Assembly: GCA_017538895.1 (NCBI GenBank)
Contig: JAFYHY010000074.1
Location: 24,029-88,028 of the forward strand
DNA: 64,000 bases
Direction of reading: 5' to 3'
From: Aeriscardovia sp.
GTDB lineage: Bacteria > Actinomycetota > Actinomycetes > Actinomycetales > Bifidobacteriaceae
This document shows, one piece after another, positions 49,405 to 57,143 of the stretch (positions are counted from its first letter, which is position 1; each line of letters starts with the position of its first letter). The translations under genes were made by a program, and so were the position numbers. Under the pieces are notes generated by a model, which saw nothing but the letters and a program-made list of their open reading frames with translations, was not told where the DNA came from and searched no databases.

Positions 49405-50820
49405 TTGGAAGTATCAACTGAAGATCGTCAACAAGAAATGAAAACTGTATATGAAGAAATAATGAAAAGAGCGCCAGAACACTCACCCCAACCAAGCCTT
49501 GAACGCATAGCATACATCCTCGATCTTTTAGGACACCCAGAACAATCATTCCACGTCGTTCAAATCACCGGCACCAACGGCAAAGGCTCCACATCAAAAC
49601 TCACCGAAGCCCTCATCCGATCCTACGGACTACGAACAGGACTCTATACCTCACCACACCTCGAAAAAGTTAACGAACGCATCAGCATCGACGGTGAAAG
49701 CATCTCCGATGACACCTTCATTGACACCTACAAACAAATCAAAGACTATATCGACCTCACCGACCAACATTTTGCACCCATCAACGGCACAAAAATGAGT
49801 TTCTTCGAAGTACTCACCACCATGGCCATCTGCGCCTTCGCAGACGCACCAGTCGACATCGCCGTTATGGAAGTAGGCATGGGAGGACGCTGGGACGCCA
49901 CCAACATCCTCACTGCCGACGTCGCCATCATCGGACCAATCGACATGGACCACATGCAATGGCTTGGCAACACCCTCGAAGACATCGCCACCGAAAAAGC
50001 AGGAATCATCAAAGACAACACCACAGTAATCGTCGGACCACAAAAAACCGAAAGTGTCTACAACATCATCGCAGAAGCCGCCACCCAAAAACATAACACA
50101 CACCTCCTCCGCGACGGAGAAGAACTCGAAGTCATCTCACGACTCCCAGCAGTAGGCGGACAAGTCGCAACACTCAAAACACCATTAGGAACCTACACAG
50201 ACGTACCAATCAAAATGTTCGGAGAACACCAATCCCACAACGCACTCGCAGCACTCGCAGCCTGTGAAGCTATTTTGCCAATTAATGGGGTTATTGATGG
50301 TCAAATATTAGCTGATGCTTTTAGCACGGTAAATATTCCAGGTCGTATTGAGGTCATTAGAAATTCTCCAACTGTTATTCTTGATGGCGCTCATAATCCT
50401 CATGCTATCGAGCATTTAGTGACAGCAATCAATGAAAACTTCGCTTTTAAGAATATTGTTGGTGTTGTTTCTATGATGAAAGATAAGCAAGTAGAAACAG
50501 TTCTTAGTATCCTTGAACCAATCTTTACTCAAATTGTTGTGACTCAGAATTCTAATATTGGTCGTGTGATGCCTGTCGAAGAATTGGCAGAAATCGCTAA
50601 AGATGTTTTTGGTGAGGATCGCGTTATTGTCGAACCATTATTACCAAATGCTATTCAAACTGCGGTCAATAATGCAGATGTCCTTGATGATACAGGATTA
50701 GGTTATGGCTGTGGGGTAGTGATTACCGGTAGTTTTGTGACTGTTGGTGATGCTCGTATGCTGTTGAAGCATGAACAAAATAAGATGCTTTTAAAGCCTA
50801 AAGATCAACGAGTGTCATGA
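49405..50820 (+). CDS. folC: Folylpolyglutamate/dihydrofolate synthase
   Basis: Adds glutamate to folates. The Mur-ligase-related protein of 471 residues has QITGTNGKGSTSKLTEALIR, GLYTSPHLEKVNERI, VMEVGMGGRWDATNIL, IDMDHMQWLG...EKAGIIK and the C-terminal domain with VILDGAHNPHAIEHLV. A TTG start at 49405 is used, with SD GAGGTG (49395-49400) four bases upstream. The first 860 bases are extremely poor in T and G; near 50265 codon choice flips to T/G-ending within a few codons (see findings). Confidence 0.93.
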   Translation: MEVSTEDRQQEMKTVYEEIMKRAPEHSPQPSLERIAYILDLLGHPEQSFHVVQITGTNGKGSTSKLTEALIRSYGLRTGLYTSPHLEKVNERISIDGESISDDTFIDTYKQIKDYIDLTDQHFAPINGTKMSFFEVLTTMAICAFADAPVDIAVMEVGMGGRWDATNILTADVAIIGPIDMDHMQWLGNTLEDIATEKAGIIKDNTTVIVGPQKTESVYNIIAEAATQKHNTHLLRDGEELEVISRLPAVGGQVATLKTPLGTYTDVPIKMFGEHQSHNALAALAACEAILPINGVIDGQILADAFSTVNIPGRIEVIRNSPTVILDGAHNPHAIEHLVTAINENFAFKNIVGVVSMMKDKQVETVLSILEPIFTQIVVTQNSNIGRVMPVEELAEIAKDVFGEDRVIVEPLLPNAIQTAVNNADVLDDTGLGYGCGVVITGSFVTVGDARMLLKHEQNKMLLKPKDQRVS

Positions 50821-50831
50821 GAATTTAGGCT

Positions 50832-50875
50832 CATATTAGGGAGGAACATGCATGATGCATGTCCCCCCTAATATG
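50832..50875. terminator. Long hairpin between convergent folC and murE
   Basis: CATATTAGGGAGG (50832-50844) pairs with CCCCCCTAATATG (50863-50875) except for one A/C position, and an inner CATGCAT/ATGCATG stem continues it. The total is about 20 pairs. No T-run follows on either strand. Confidence 0.7.
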
Positions 50876-50889
50876 CATCTGTTTAATGA

Positions 50890-52458
50890 TTATTTTTTAT
50901 ATTCTGCTGCTAAGGATGACACAATATCGAGGTCTGAACGGACAACAACATGCTGACCGTTAATCTTTACCCAGGCTTCATCACCTTTGCCGATAACTAA
51001 GATGATGTTGGTTCGTCCAGTTTGTTGGTAATCTTTTTTACCATCTTCGAATGCTATATTGATTGCATTCTCTCGACCGTTTCCGTAAATTTGGCGTACA
51101 TCAAGTTGTGGGTTTGTTACGAAGCTTTCTACTTCGTTATTAATGTCACGAACGTCTTCACGGTCACTGTCTTCTTGTGTGAGGATAAGGCAATCAGCAT
51201 TCTCACTAGCTGCTTTTGCAAGTCCTTCACGACGGTCAATTGCTTTATTTCCAGCAGTACCAGTGACAACCGTGATGCGCGAATTTGGATTATTGCTGCG
51301 AACGTGGTTGAGGAGCACCTTTAAACTGATGTAATTGTGCGCATAATCGACATAGCCGATAACACCATCATCGATGGTGAATCGTTGCATGCGTCCTGGA
51401 ATAATGATTTGCTCAAGGGCATGGAAGCTTTCCAAGTTATCAACGCCTACTGTACTTGCAATAGTGACAGCTGCAAGCGCATTCTCATAGTTGAAATCGC
51501 CTTCCATTGAAAGTTTATAGTTACCGAAGTCGGTAGTTTTGTTATAAAAGTGAGCTGTTCCTGAGATGCCAATTGTTCCATTAATGTCTGCTGGAATTGA
51601 TGGATCAAGGCTGTAAGTTGTGTAAGCGCAATGACTAATCTGAGCAGCTTGTTTGATGAGATCTGTTTTCCATCCTAGTGTGTTGTTAATGACAACTTTA
51701 TCTGCGTTTTGAACGATACGTCGTTTGCTGTAGAAGTAGTCTTCGAAGGTTGGGTGTTCGATTGGCGAAATATGATCTGGGGAGATATTGAGGAAAGCAC
51801 CTAAGTTGTAGTGGAGACCATAAACTCGGTTAATTTTGTAGGCCTGTGATGAGATTTCCATTACTGCATGGGTCATACCATTATCGACAGCTGTGCGTAG
51901 AAGTCGGAAAAGGTCAAGCGATTCTGGTGTAGTGAGGTCAGCTGGAATCCAGTTCACGCCATCAAGGCAATCAGCTTCTGAACTGAGGATAGCTGTGTGC
52001 TTATTAGTCCAGTGATTGAGAATTGCATGCGTATAGTATGTTGTTGTTGTTTTTCCTTTAGTTCCAGTAATTCCAATCATGAAGAGGTGTTTTTCTGGAT
52101 TCTTGTAAAAACGTGCAGAAAGTAATGCCATTGCTTTACGAATGTCATTGACAATCACACCTGTTGCGTGTGTTTCTTTTTCATAAGGGGTTTCAGAAAC
52201 ATAACATGTTAAGCCAAGCGTGTTGGCTTGCTCGATATATTCTTTTTTGAAATTACCTTTGCAGAATAATAAGCTGCTTGGAGTAATTTGTCGTGTATCG
52301 TAGGTAATTGCATCAAATTGTTGATTTTGAATTTGATTATTATCTAGTGTCCAGAGATCGTTTTGAATAATTTCACGGAGTAAGCCGTTTTCAGTGAGAA
52401 AAGTAGCGATATCTTTGAGATCCAGAGATGGTTCTGGAAGGTTGATCGTGGTATTCAA
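50890..52458 (-). CDS. murE: UDP-MurNAc-tripeptide synthetase MurE (Gram-positive coccus type)
   Basis: Adds the third stem-peptide residue. The 522-residue enzyme is complete: N-terminal domain with ITYDTRQITPSSLLFCKG, P-loop GITGTKGKTTTTYYTH, MEISSQAYKINRVYG, NISPDHISPIEHPTFEDYFYSK, and C-terminal domain VDYAHNYISLKVLLNHV. The GTKGKTT loop and overall pattern resemble the lysine-adding enzymes of streptococci rather than DAP-adding MurE. At the site where DAP enzymes have DNPR the sequence reads QEDSDRED, so L-Lys or L-Orn is the more likely substrate (inference). It is distant from the dcw cluster, where only a degenerate copy stands. Confidence 0.88.
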   Translation of the reverse strand: MNTTINLPEPSLDLKDIATFLTENGLLREIIQNDLWTLDNNQIQNQQFDAITYDTRQITPSSLLFCKGNFKKEYIEQANTLGLTCYVSETPYEKETHATGVIVNDIRKAMALLSARFYKNPEKHLFMIGITGTKGKTTTTYYTHAILNHWTNKHTAILSSEADCLDGVNWIPADLTTPESLDLFRLLRTAVDNGMTHAVMEISSQAYKINRVYGLHYNLGAFLNISPDHISPIEHPTFEDYFYSKRRIVQNADKVVINNTLGWKTDLIKQAAQISHCAYTTYSLDPSIPADINGTIGISGTAHFYNKTTDFGNYKLSMEGDFNYENALAAVTIASTVGVDNLESFHALEQIIIPGRMQRFTIDDGVIGYVDYAHNYISLKVLLNHVRSNNPNSRITVVTGTAGNKAIDRREGLAKAASENADCLILTQEDSDREDVRDINNEVESFVTNPQLDVRQIYGNGRENAINIAFEDGKKDYQQTGRTNIILVIGKGDEAWVKINGQHVVVRSDLDIVSSLAAEYKK

Positions 52459-52531
52459 TTTTCCTCTTTCACATGAGTAAGAATATATATACTTCTATTA
52501 TTAGGGTTTTATATCAAGTTGTTGGATGTGA

Positions 52532-52540
52532 TGGTATAAA
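52532..52540 (+). promoter_or_regulatory. Extended -10 for the sigma factor gene
   Basis: TGG plus TATAAA (52535-52540) lies about 53 bases before the start. No clear -35 and no obvious ECF-type GGAAT/GTT pair was seen. Confidence 0.35.
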
Positions 52541-52592
52541 TCAAAATAACTATTACAAATGAACGATACGAAGCAGTGAAAGTGAGAACGCA

Positions 52593-53147
52593 ATGGGGTA
52601 TGGGACTGATGATCTACGTTGCGAATTTCAACAACTAACACAGCCGATATCAGACTTGTTATATCAGCGTGCACTAGGATATACGAAAAATACTGAGGAT
52701 GCTCAAGATTTAGTTCAGGAAACGTTGGAACGTGCGTATAAATCTTTCTCGTCTTTTCAGCGTGGAAGTAATATTGAAGCGTGGTTAATGACTATTTTAC
52801 GGAATACGTATTTTAATTATTACAAAAAGAAGAAGTATAGTCCTCAGTATCAGGAAATAATGAAGGATACTGATAATAAGTTATTTCTTGAAGATATGAG
52901 TAATATGGATGCGGTTTCTGCGGAAACTGCTTATTTGCGAACGAAGATGCCTCATGAGCTTGATAAGGCGTTAGAAAAATTGCCAGAAGAGCGGCGCAAA
53001 GTTTTTACTGATATTGTCCTTAATGGGAAAACATATAAAGAAGTTGCTGAAGAAGAGCATCTCAAAATTGGGACGGTCATGAGTCGTTTGAGTCGTGCCC
53101 GTCAACAGTTAAAACAAGAACTATCTGACTTAAAATATGGTATGTAA
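52593..53147 (+). CDS. ECF sigma factor (SigH/SigR-like)
   Basis: RNA polymerase sigma factor of 184 residues. Region 2 is LYQRALGYTKNTEDAQDLVQETLERAYKSFSSFQRGSNIEAWLMTILRNTYFNYYKKKK, whose features (NIEAWL, ILRNTYFN) match the SigH/SigR group that answers thiol and heat stress in actinobacteria. Region 4 is ALEKLPEERRKVFTDIVLNGKTYKEVAEEEHLKIGTVMSRLSRARQQLK. The usual zinc anti-sigma factor gene (RsrA/RshA type, HxxxCxxC) is absent immediately downstream; the next gene is bL37. Confidence 0.92.
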   Translation: MGYGTDDLRCEFQQLTQPISDLLYQRALGYTKNTEDAQDLVQETLERAYKSFSSFQRGSNIEAWLMTILRNTYFNYYKKKKYSPQYQEIMKDTDNKLFLEDMSNMDAVSAETAYLRTKMPHELDKALEKLPEERRKVFTDIVLNGKTYKEVAEEEHLKIGTVMSRLSRARQQLKQELSDLKYGM

Positions 53148-53301
53148 GATTAGTTTTTTCTTCTTAAAAGGTATTGTTAGTCCTTTTATTTTGTGCTCAA
53201 CCTGAAATATATATTGGTAATATTTACTGTGGCGGGGTTTTTCTTATTCCTGTCTATGTGATATAAGAAGAGTATCCTAATTAATACTAAAGGAGAAAAT
53301 C

Positions 53302-53376
53302 ATGGGTAAACGTGGACGTATGCGTAGAGCTCGTCGTCATCATTCCGCAAATCATGGCAAAAGACCAAATGCCTGA
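53302..53376 (+). CDS. Ribosomal protein bL37 (24 residues)
   Basis: A tiny, very basic protein starting MGKRGRMRRARRHH and ending ANHGKRPNA. A strong SD AAGGAG (53290-53295) lies six bases before ATG 53302, and a hairpin follows the stop. The length of 24 residues and the NHGKRPN ending agree with the actinobacterial large-subunit protein bL37, first seen in mycobacterial ribosome structures. Its location next to a SigH-like sigma gene is also as I recall for mycobacteria. The small size makes it easy to miss. Confidence 0.82.
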   Translation: MGKRGRMRRARRHHSANHGKRPNA

Positions 53377-53396
53377 GTTGTTGCGAGCTTAATTTT

Positions 53397-53431
53397 TTTG
53401 GGGGGAAATAGAAATTCTATTTCCCCCCAAA
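53397..53431. terminator. Bidirectional hairpin between bL37 and gap
   Basis: A perfect 17-bp inverted repeat, TTTGGGGGGAAATAGAA (53397-53413) and its complement (53415-53431), centred on one base. A T-run precedes it (53393-53399). It serves the converging bL37 and gap transcripts. Confidence 0.8.
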
Positions 53432-53467
53432 TACGTTATTGGATGATATTAATTATTTATGTTGTGC

Positions 53468-54526
53468 TCAAGCTTCATTGAGCTTGGAGAAGTACAAGAG
53501 TGTACGAACCATATTGCAGGTGAATCCGTATTCGTTGTCATAGTAGGAGACTGTGCGAACAAGTTGGGTGTTATCTGCATAGAGTACTTCGGTTTGTGTA
53601 GCATCGAAAACTCCGCCGTGCGTATCGTCAATGATGTCGCCAGATACAATTCCGTCTTCGTTGTATCCAAAGTCTTCACGGTTAGAGAATGTTTCTTTGA
53701 AGGCTTGGTTGATTTCTTCGACGGTTGTCTTCTTTTCGAGAACGGTGGTGAGTTCGGTGACGGATCCATCTGGAACAGCAACGCGTTGTGCGTGGCCCGT
53801 TAACTTGCCATCAACAGAAGGAACAACTTTACCAATGGCGATTGCTGCACCGCTGGAGTGAGGAATTGTATTTACTGCGGCAGAACGGTTAGAACGACCG
53901 TTACTGAAACGTGGGCCATCAAGAATCATTTGTGTGCCAGTATAGGCGTGGATGGTGGTCATTAAGCCAGCGTGTACGCCCCATTTTTCGTCTAAGAGCT
54001 TGACCATTGCTGCAAGAGAATTGGTAGTGCAGGATCCGGCTGAGACGATGGTGTCATTTGGAGTGAGTGTTGTATGGTTGACACCATAAACAATGGTAGG
54101 GGTGACGTCATCTTTTGCTGGTGCAGAAATTAAGACCTTCTTTGCTCCGGCATCGATATGTGCTTGTGATTTTTCTGCAGATGTGTAGAAACCAGTGCAT
54201 TCAAGGACATAATCGACACCCTCATTCTTTACCCATGGGATGTTGCGAGCATCGCGTTCTGAATAGACGATATATTCCTTGCCTTCAACAAGGATGGAAT
54301 GATCTGTGGAGGTTACTTCTACTGGACGTCCATCAAGATGACGAAAACGGCCGTGAGTACTGTCATACTTCAAGAGATAAGCTAACATCGATGGTGTTGT
54401 CAGATCATTGATAGCAGCAACTTCAATATCATTTGCTTCAAGACCTTGTTCTTGAAGTTGGAAGATACGACGGAAAGCTAAACGCCCGATACGTCCGAAA
54501 CCATTAATACCAATCTTTACTGTCAT
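53468..54526 (-). CDS. gap: Glyceraldehyde-3-phosphate dehydrogenase
   Basis: NAD-dependent glycolytic enzyme of 352 residues. The NAD-binding start VKIGINGFGRIGRLAFR, the catalytic loop SAGSCTTNSLAAMVK with Cys, THGRFRHLDG, and the C-terminal WYDNE-equivalent SYYDNEYGFTCNMVR are seen. Three ATG codons in a row follow the SD AGGAG; the third (54526) is spaced six bases and is preferred. Single-gene unit bounded by the hairpin at 53.4 kb. Confidence 0.97.
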   Translation of the reverse strand: MTVKIGINGFGRIGRLAFRRIFQLQEQGLEANDIEVAAINDLTTPSMLAYLLKYDSTHGRFRHLDGRPVEVTSTDHSILVEGKEYIVYSERDARNIPWVKNEGVDYVLECTGFYTSAEKSQAHIDAGAKKVLISAPAKDDVTPTIVYGVNHTTLTPNDTIVSAGSCTTNSLAAMVKLLDEKWGVHAGLMTTIHAYTGTQMILDGPRFSNGRSNRSAAVNTIPHSSGAAIAIGKVVPSVDGKLTGHAQRVAVPDGSVTELTTVLEKKTTVEEINQAFKETFSNREDFGYNEDGIVSGDIIDDTHGGVFDATQTEVLYADNTQLVRTVSYYDNEYGFTCNMVRTLLYFSKLNEA

Positions 54527-54532
54527 CATCAT

Positions 54533-54863
54533 CTCCTAAGAAGATTGCCGATCGATAAATAAACAACATATTATGGTGTCACAATATAACCCATGTTCTT
54601 TTCTCATTCTACGCTGTTTTAAGCATGAATATATTAATGGTGTATTGTGAATTTATTTGCACTCTAATAGACAAAAAATGATTATTATGATATCGTACTA
54701 GATGGCTTGAGGAATCAAGAAAGTGGAATTTCCCACCTGAGAGCTTTTTGTAGTTCTGGGTCCGTACACAGGCATGTATTTGGGTTTGTTATGCATTACT
54801 GTATACAGTTTTCTGAATACTATGTAGGTTCCACGTAGACGCATTAAATTGATTGGAGTCATT
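54533..54863 (+). other. Leader region of infC-rpmI-rplT
   Basis: This 331-base stretch between the divergent gap and infC genes has no credible gene. The 160 bases before infC can form hairpins: CTTGA/TCAAG (54706-54719, loop GGAA), GTGG/CCAC (54723-54736), and pairings around 54774-54787. A long structured leader is usual for IF3 operons, which are regulated by IF3 or L20; I cannot assign the exact class. No firm promoter was found. Confidence 0.5.
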
Positions 54864-55535
54864 ATTAGCGAACCGAACATTAACGAGGACATTCGTGCTG
54901 CAAAGGTGCGTCTTATTGGTCCTAATGGGGAGCAAGTAGGCGTTGTAGCCACTGCAGTCGCATTAAATCTCGCTAAAGAAGCTAATTTAGATCTGGTTGA
55001 GGTTGCGCCAAATGCAAAACCTCCTGTTGCTAAGCTAATCGATTACGGTAAGTTCAAATATACCGAAAAAATGAAGCAGCGTGAGGCTCGACGTAACCAA
55101 AACAAGATTGAAGTCAAAGAAATTCGTTTTCGTTTGAAGATTGATGATCATGATTTTGAGACAAAAGAAGGTCATGTTCGTCGATTCCTTCAGGGCGGCG
55201 ATAAAGTAAAAGTTACGATCATGCTGCGCGGTCGCGAGCAATCTCGCCCAATTGGTGGTAAAGAGTTGTTGTTCAAGCTAGCTCAGGATGTTGAGGAGTT
55301 AGGTGTTATTGAATCTCAACCTCGCCAAGAAGGTCGCGATATCTACATGACTCTTGCTCCTAAGGGTAAGAAAGTACATGCTCAGTCTGAACAGCGTCGT
55401 AGAGGGCAACAAGCTCGCATCGAGCGACAGGCAAGGCAGCAAGCCCGTTTAGCAGCAGCTCAGGCTAAGAAGAGTGAAGCTTCTACAGAAAACAACCAAA
55501 TCAAGGAGGGCAGCGATGCCAAAGATGAAGACTAA
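54864..55535 (+). CDS. infC: Translation initiation factor IF-3 (ATT start)
   Basis: Binds the 30S subunit and checks initiator tRNA and start codons. The product begins (M)SEPNINEDIRAAKVRLIGPNGEQVGVV, contains ALNLAKEANLDLVEVAPNAKPPVAKLIDYGKFKY, and has the C-terminal domain EIRFRLKIDDHDFETKEGHVRRFL. No ATG, GTG or TTG fits; SD GGAG (54855-54858) is five bases before ATT 54864 (another ATT at 54861 is adjacent). Use of ATT is the known autoregulatory device of infC. A charged tail of about 45 residues extends the C-terminus. It overlaps rpmI by 20 bases. Confidence 0.95.
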   Translation: MSEPNINEDIRAAKVRLIGPNGEQVGVVATAVALNLAKEANLDLVEVAPNAKPPVAKLIDYGKFKYTEKMKQREARRNQNKIEVKEIRFRLKIDDHDFETKEGHVRRFLQGGDKVKVTIMLRGREQSRPIGGKELLFKLAQDVEELGVIESQPRQEGRDIYMTLAPKGKKVHAQSEQRRRGQQARIERQARQQARLAAAQAKKSEASTENNQIKEGSDAKDED

Positions 55536-55710
55536 GACAGCGGCAGCAAAGCGCATCCGCGTCACTGGAAGTGGCAAGCTGATGGCATGTGGTACTGGTA
55601 TGCGCCATCATTTGGAGCATAAGTCAGCACACAAGCGCCGTTCATTATCTCGCGATCAATATATTGCAAGCAATGAGTTCAAGAAAATGTCCAACTTGCT
55701 TGGTCGCTGA
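55516..55710 (+). CDS. rpmI: 50S ribosomal protein L35
   Basis: A basic 64-residue protein beginning MPKMKTKTAAAKRIRVTGSGK and containing HHLEHKSAHKRR, the bL35 pattern. SD AAGGAGGG is inside the end of infC and precedes ATG 55516. The infC overlap implies coupled translation; bL35 and bL20 are made in equal amounts from this operon. Confidence 0.97.
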   Translation: MPKMKTKTAAAKRIRVTGSGKLMACGTGMRHHLEHKSAHKRRSLSRDQYIASNEFKKMSNLLGR

Positions 55711-55747
55711 AGTTTAAGAGAAATTTTTAAAGAGAAAGAAGTCTTCC

Positions 55748-56131
55748 ATGGCACGTGTAAAGCGCGCAGTTAATGCACATAAGAAGCGTCGTACAATTCT
55801 TGAGCGAGCAAAGGGTTACCGTGGTGCACGCTCTCGTTCATACCGTCGTGCAAAAGAACAGCTTTTGCATTCTTATAACTACTCCTTCCGTGACCGTCGT
55901 CACCGTAAGGATCAATTCCGTAAGCTTTGGATCCAGCGTATTAATGCCGCAGTTCGTGCTCAGGGCTTAACTTACAACCGTTTCATGCAAGGATTGCGTT
56001 TAGCTGGCATCGAACTTGATCGTCGTGCATTGTCTGAATTAGCTATTGCTGAACCAGCTGTATTCGCACAGATCGTTGAGAAGGCAAAGGCAGCTCTTCC
56101 AGCTGATGTTAATGCTGCTGTAATCGACTGA
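55748..56131 (+). CDS. rplT: 50S ribosomal protein L20
   Basis: Assembly protein of the large subunit, 127 residues, length as expected. It shows [37 protein letters not shown] and [38 protein letters not shown]. Last gene of the infC operon; in other bacteria it represses its operon by binding the leader. A 20-bp imperfect hairpin follows the stop. Confidence 0.97.
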   Translation: MARVKRAVNAHKKRRTILERAKGYRGARSRSYRRAKEQLLHSYNYSFRDRRHRKDQFRKLWIQRINAAVRAQGLTYNRFMQGLRLAGIELDRRALSELAIAEPAVFAQIVEKAKAALPADVNAAVID

Positions 56132-56141
56132 CCTATTTTTC

Positions 56142-56185
56142 TTTAACTGCTGGCAATGAGTTTCTACTCATCACCAGCAGTTAAA
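56142..56185 (+). terminator. Hairpin after rplT
   Basis: Arms 56142-56161 and 56166-56185 pair over 20 positions with two internal mismatches and a four-base loop. No T-run follows on the plus strand. It ends nine bases before xerD. Confidence 0.7.
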
Positions 56186-56193
56186 ACTATATA

Positions 56194-57138
56194 ATGGACG
56201 ATATTCTTACTCTTATTGAACAGTTTCTTGCTTATATTCGTATCGAAAAAGGGTTATCACCAGCAACTGTTCAATCGTACCGTGCTGATCTGATGAAATA
56301 TTCTATCTGGTTAACAAATCATCATTATTCTGACTTGCAACAGGTCACAGCACCGGTTATCAATCACTTTGTTCAAGACCAAAATGAATTAAACGCAAAG
56401 TCACGTGCTCGACTAATTGCTTCACTTCATAGTTTCTATAAATTCCTTGCTTCACAAGGATTTATTTCCCTTGATGTCTCTTCTTTAATCAAAGCACCAA
56501 AGTTACCGCAAACTTTACCAACAGTGCTTACTATCGAAGAAATTGATGTTCTTATCAATGCAACAGGACCTGTAGATTCATTTGACCCTGTCTGCTTACG
56601 CGATCGCGCGCTATTAGAACTGTTATATGCTACTGGAGCACGAGTATCTGAAATTGTTAATGCTGACCTTAATGATATTGATTTTGATGAAAGCATTATT
56701 CGACTTCTTGGTAAAGGTAATAAGCAACGTCTCGTACCGTTTGGGCATTATGCTTCTGAAGCCTTACAACATTATTTAAATATTGGTCGTGGTGATCTTA
56801 TGCGCCGTGCAAAAAATGATTATGATACAACCGCCATCTTTCTTAATAAGAGAGGAAAACGGTTATCACGGCAAAGTGTATGGACAATTATCCAGTACTG
56901 TGCTGATCGTGCGCATATCACCAAAAGTATTCATCCTCACAGCTTACGGCATTCTTTTGCAACTCATCTTCTCCAAGGAGGAGCAGATATTCGAACAGTT
57001 CAGGAACTGTTAGGCCATTCATCAGTAACAACCACACAACTATATACGCATATTAATCAAGAAGCTCTTCTTGAAGCGTATATGCTTTCACATCCACGCG
57101 CTTTAGAGGAAAAACAAAATAAAACAATAGTAAAGTAG
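56194..57138 (+). CDS. xerD: Tyrosine recombinase XerD
   Basis: Resolves chromosome dimers at dif with XerC. The 314 residues have the N-terminal SAM-like core-binding domain (FLAYIRIEKGLSPATVQSYRADLMKY) and the catalytic domain with Arg in YATGARVSEIV, Lys region GKGNKQRLVPFG, HSLRHSFATHLLQGGADIRTVQELLGHSSVTTTQLYTHI carrying His-x-x-Arg, His and the Tyr nucleophile. The location after rplT and before parA is typical of XerD in this group. No SD precedes ATG 56194. It is a housekeeping recombinase, not a mobile-element integrase. Confidence 0.93.
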   Translation: MDDILTLIEQFLAYIRIEKGLSPATVQSYRADLMKYSIWLTNHHYSDLQQVTAPVINHFVQDQNELNAKSRARLIASLHSFYKFLASQGFISLDVSSLIKAPKLPQTLPTVLTIEEIDVLINATGPVDSFDPVCLRDRALLELLYATGARVSEIVNADLNDIDFDESIIRLLGKGNKQRLVPFGHYASEALQHYLNIGRGDLMRRAKNDYDTTAIFLNKRGKRLSRQSVWTIIQYCADRAHITKSIHPHSLRHSFATHLLQGGADIRTVQELLGHSSVTTTQLYTHINQEALLEAYMLSHPRALEEKQNKTIVK

Positions 57139-57143
57139 ATATT

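Noticed and set aside
49651..50103. Minus-strand frames opposite folC
   Set aside because: Artefact of the A/C-rich patch; folC motifs are intact on the plus strand.
54698..54952. Minus-strand 84-codon frame over the infC leader
   Set aside because: It reads across the infC start and SD and has no start signals or family resemblance.
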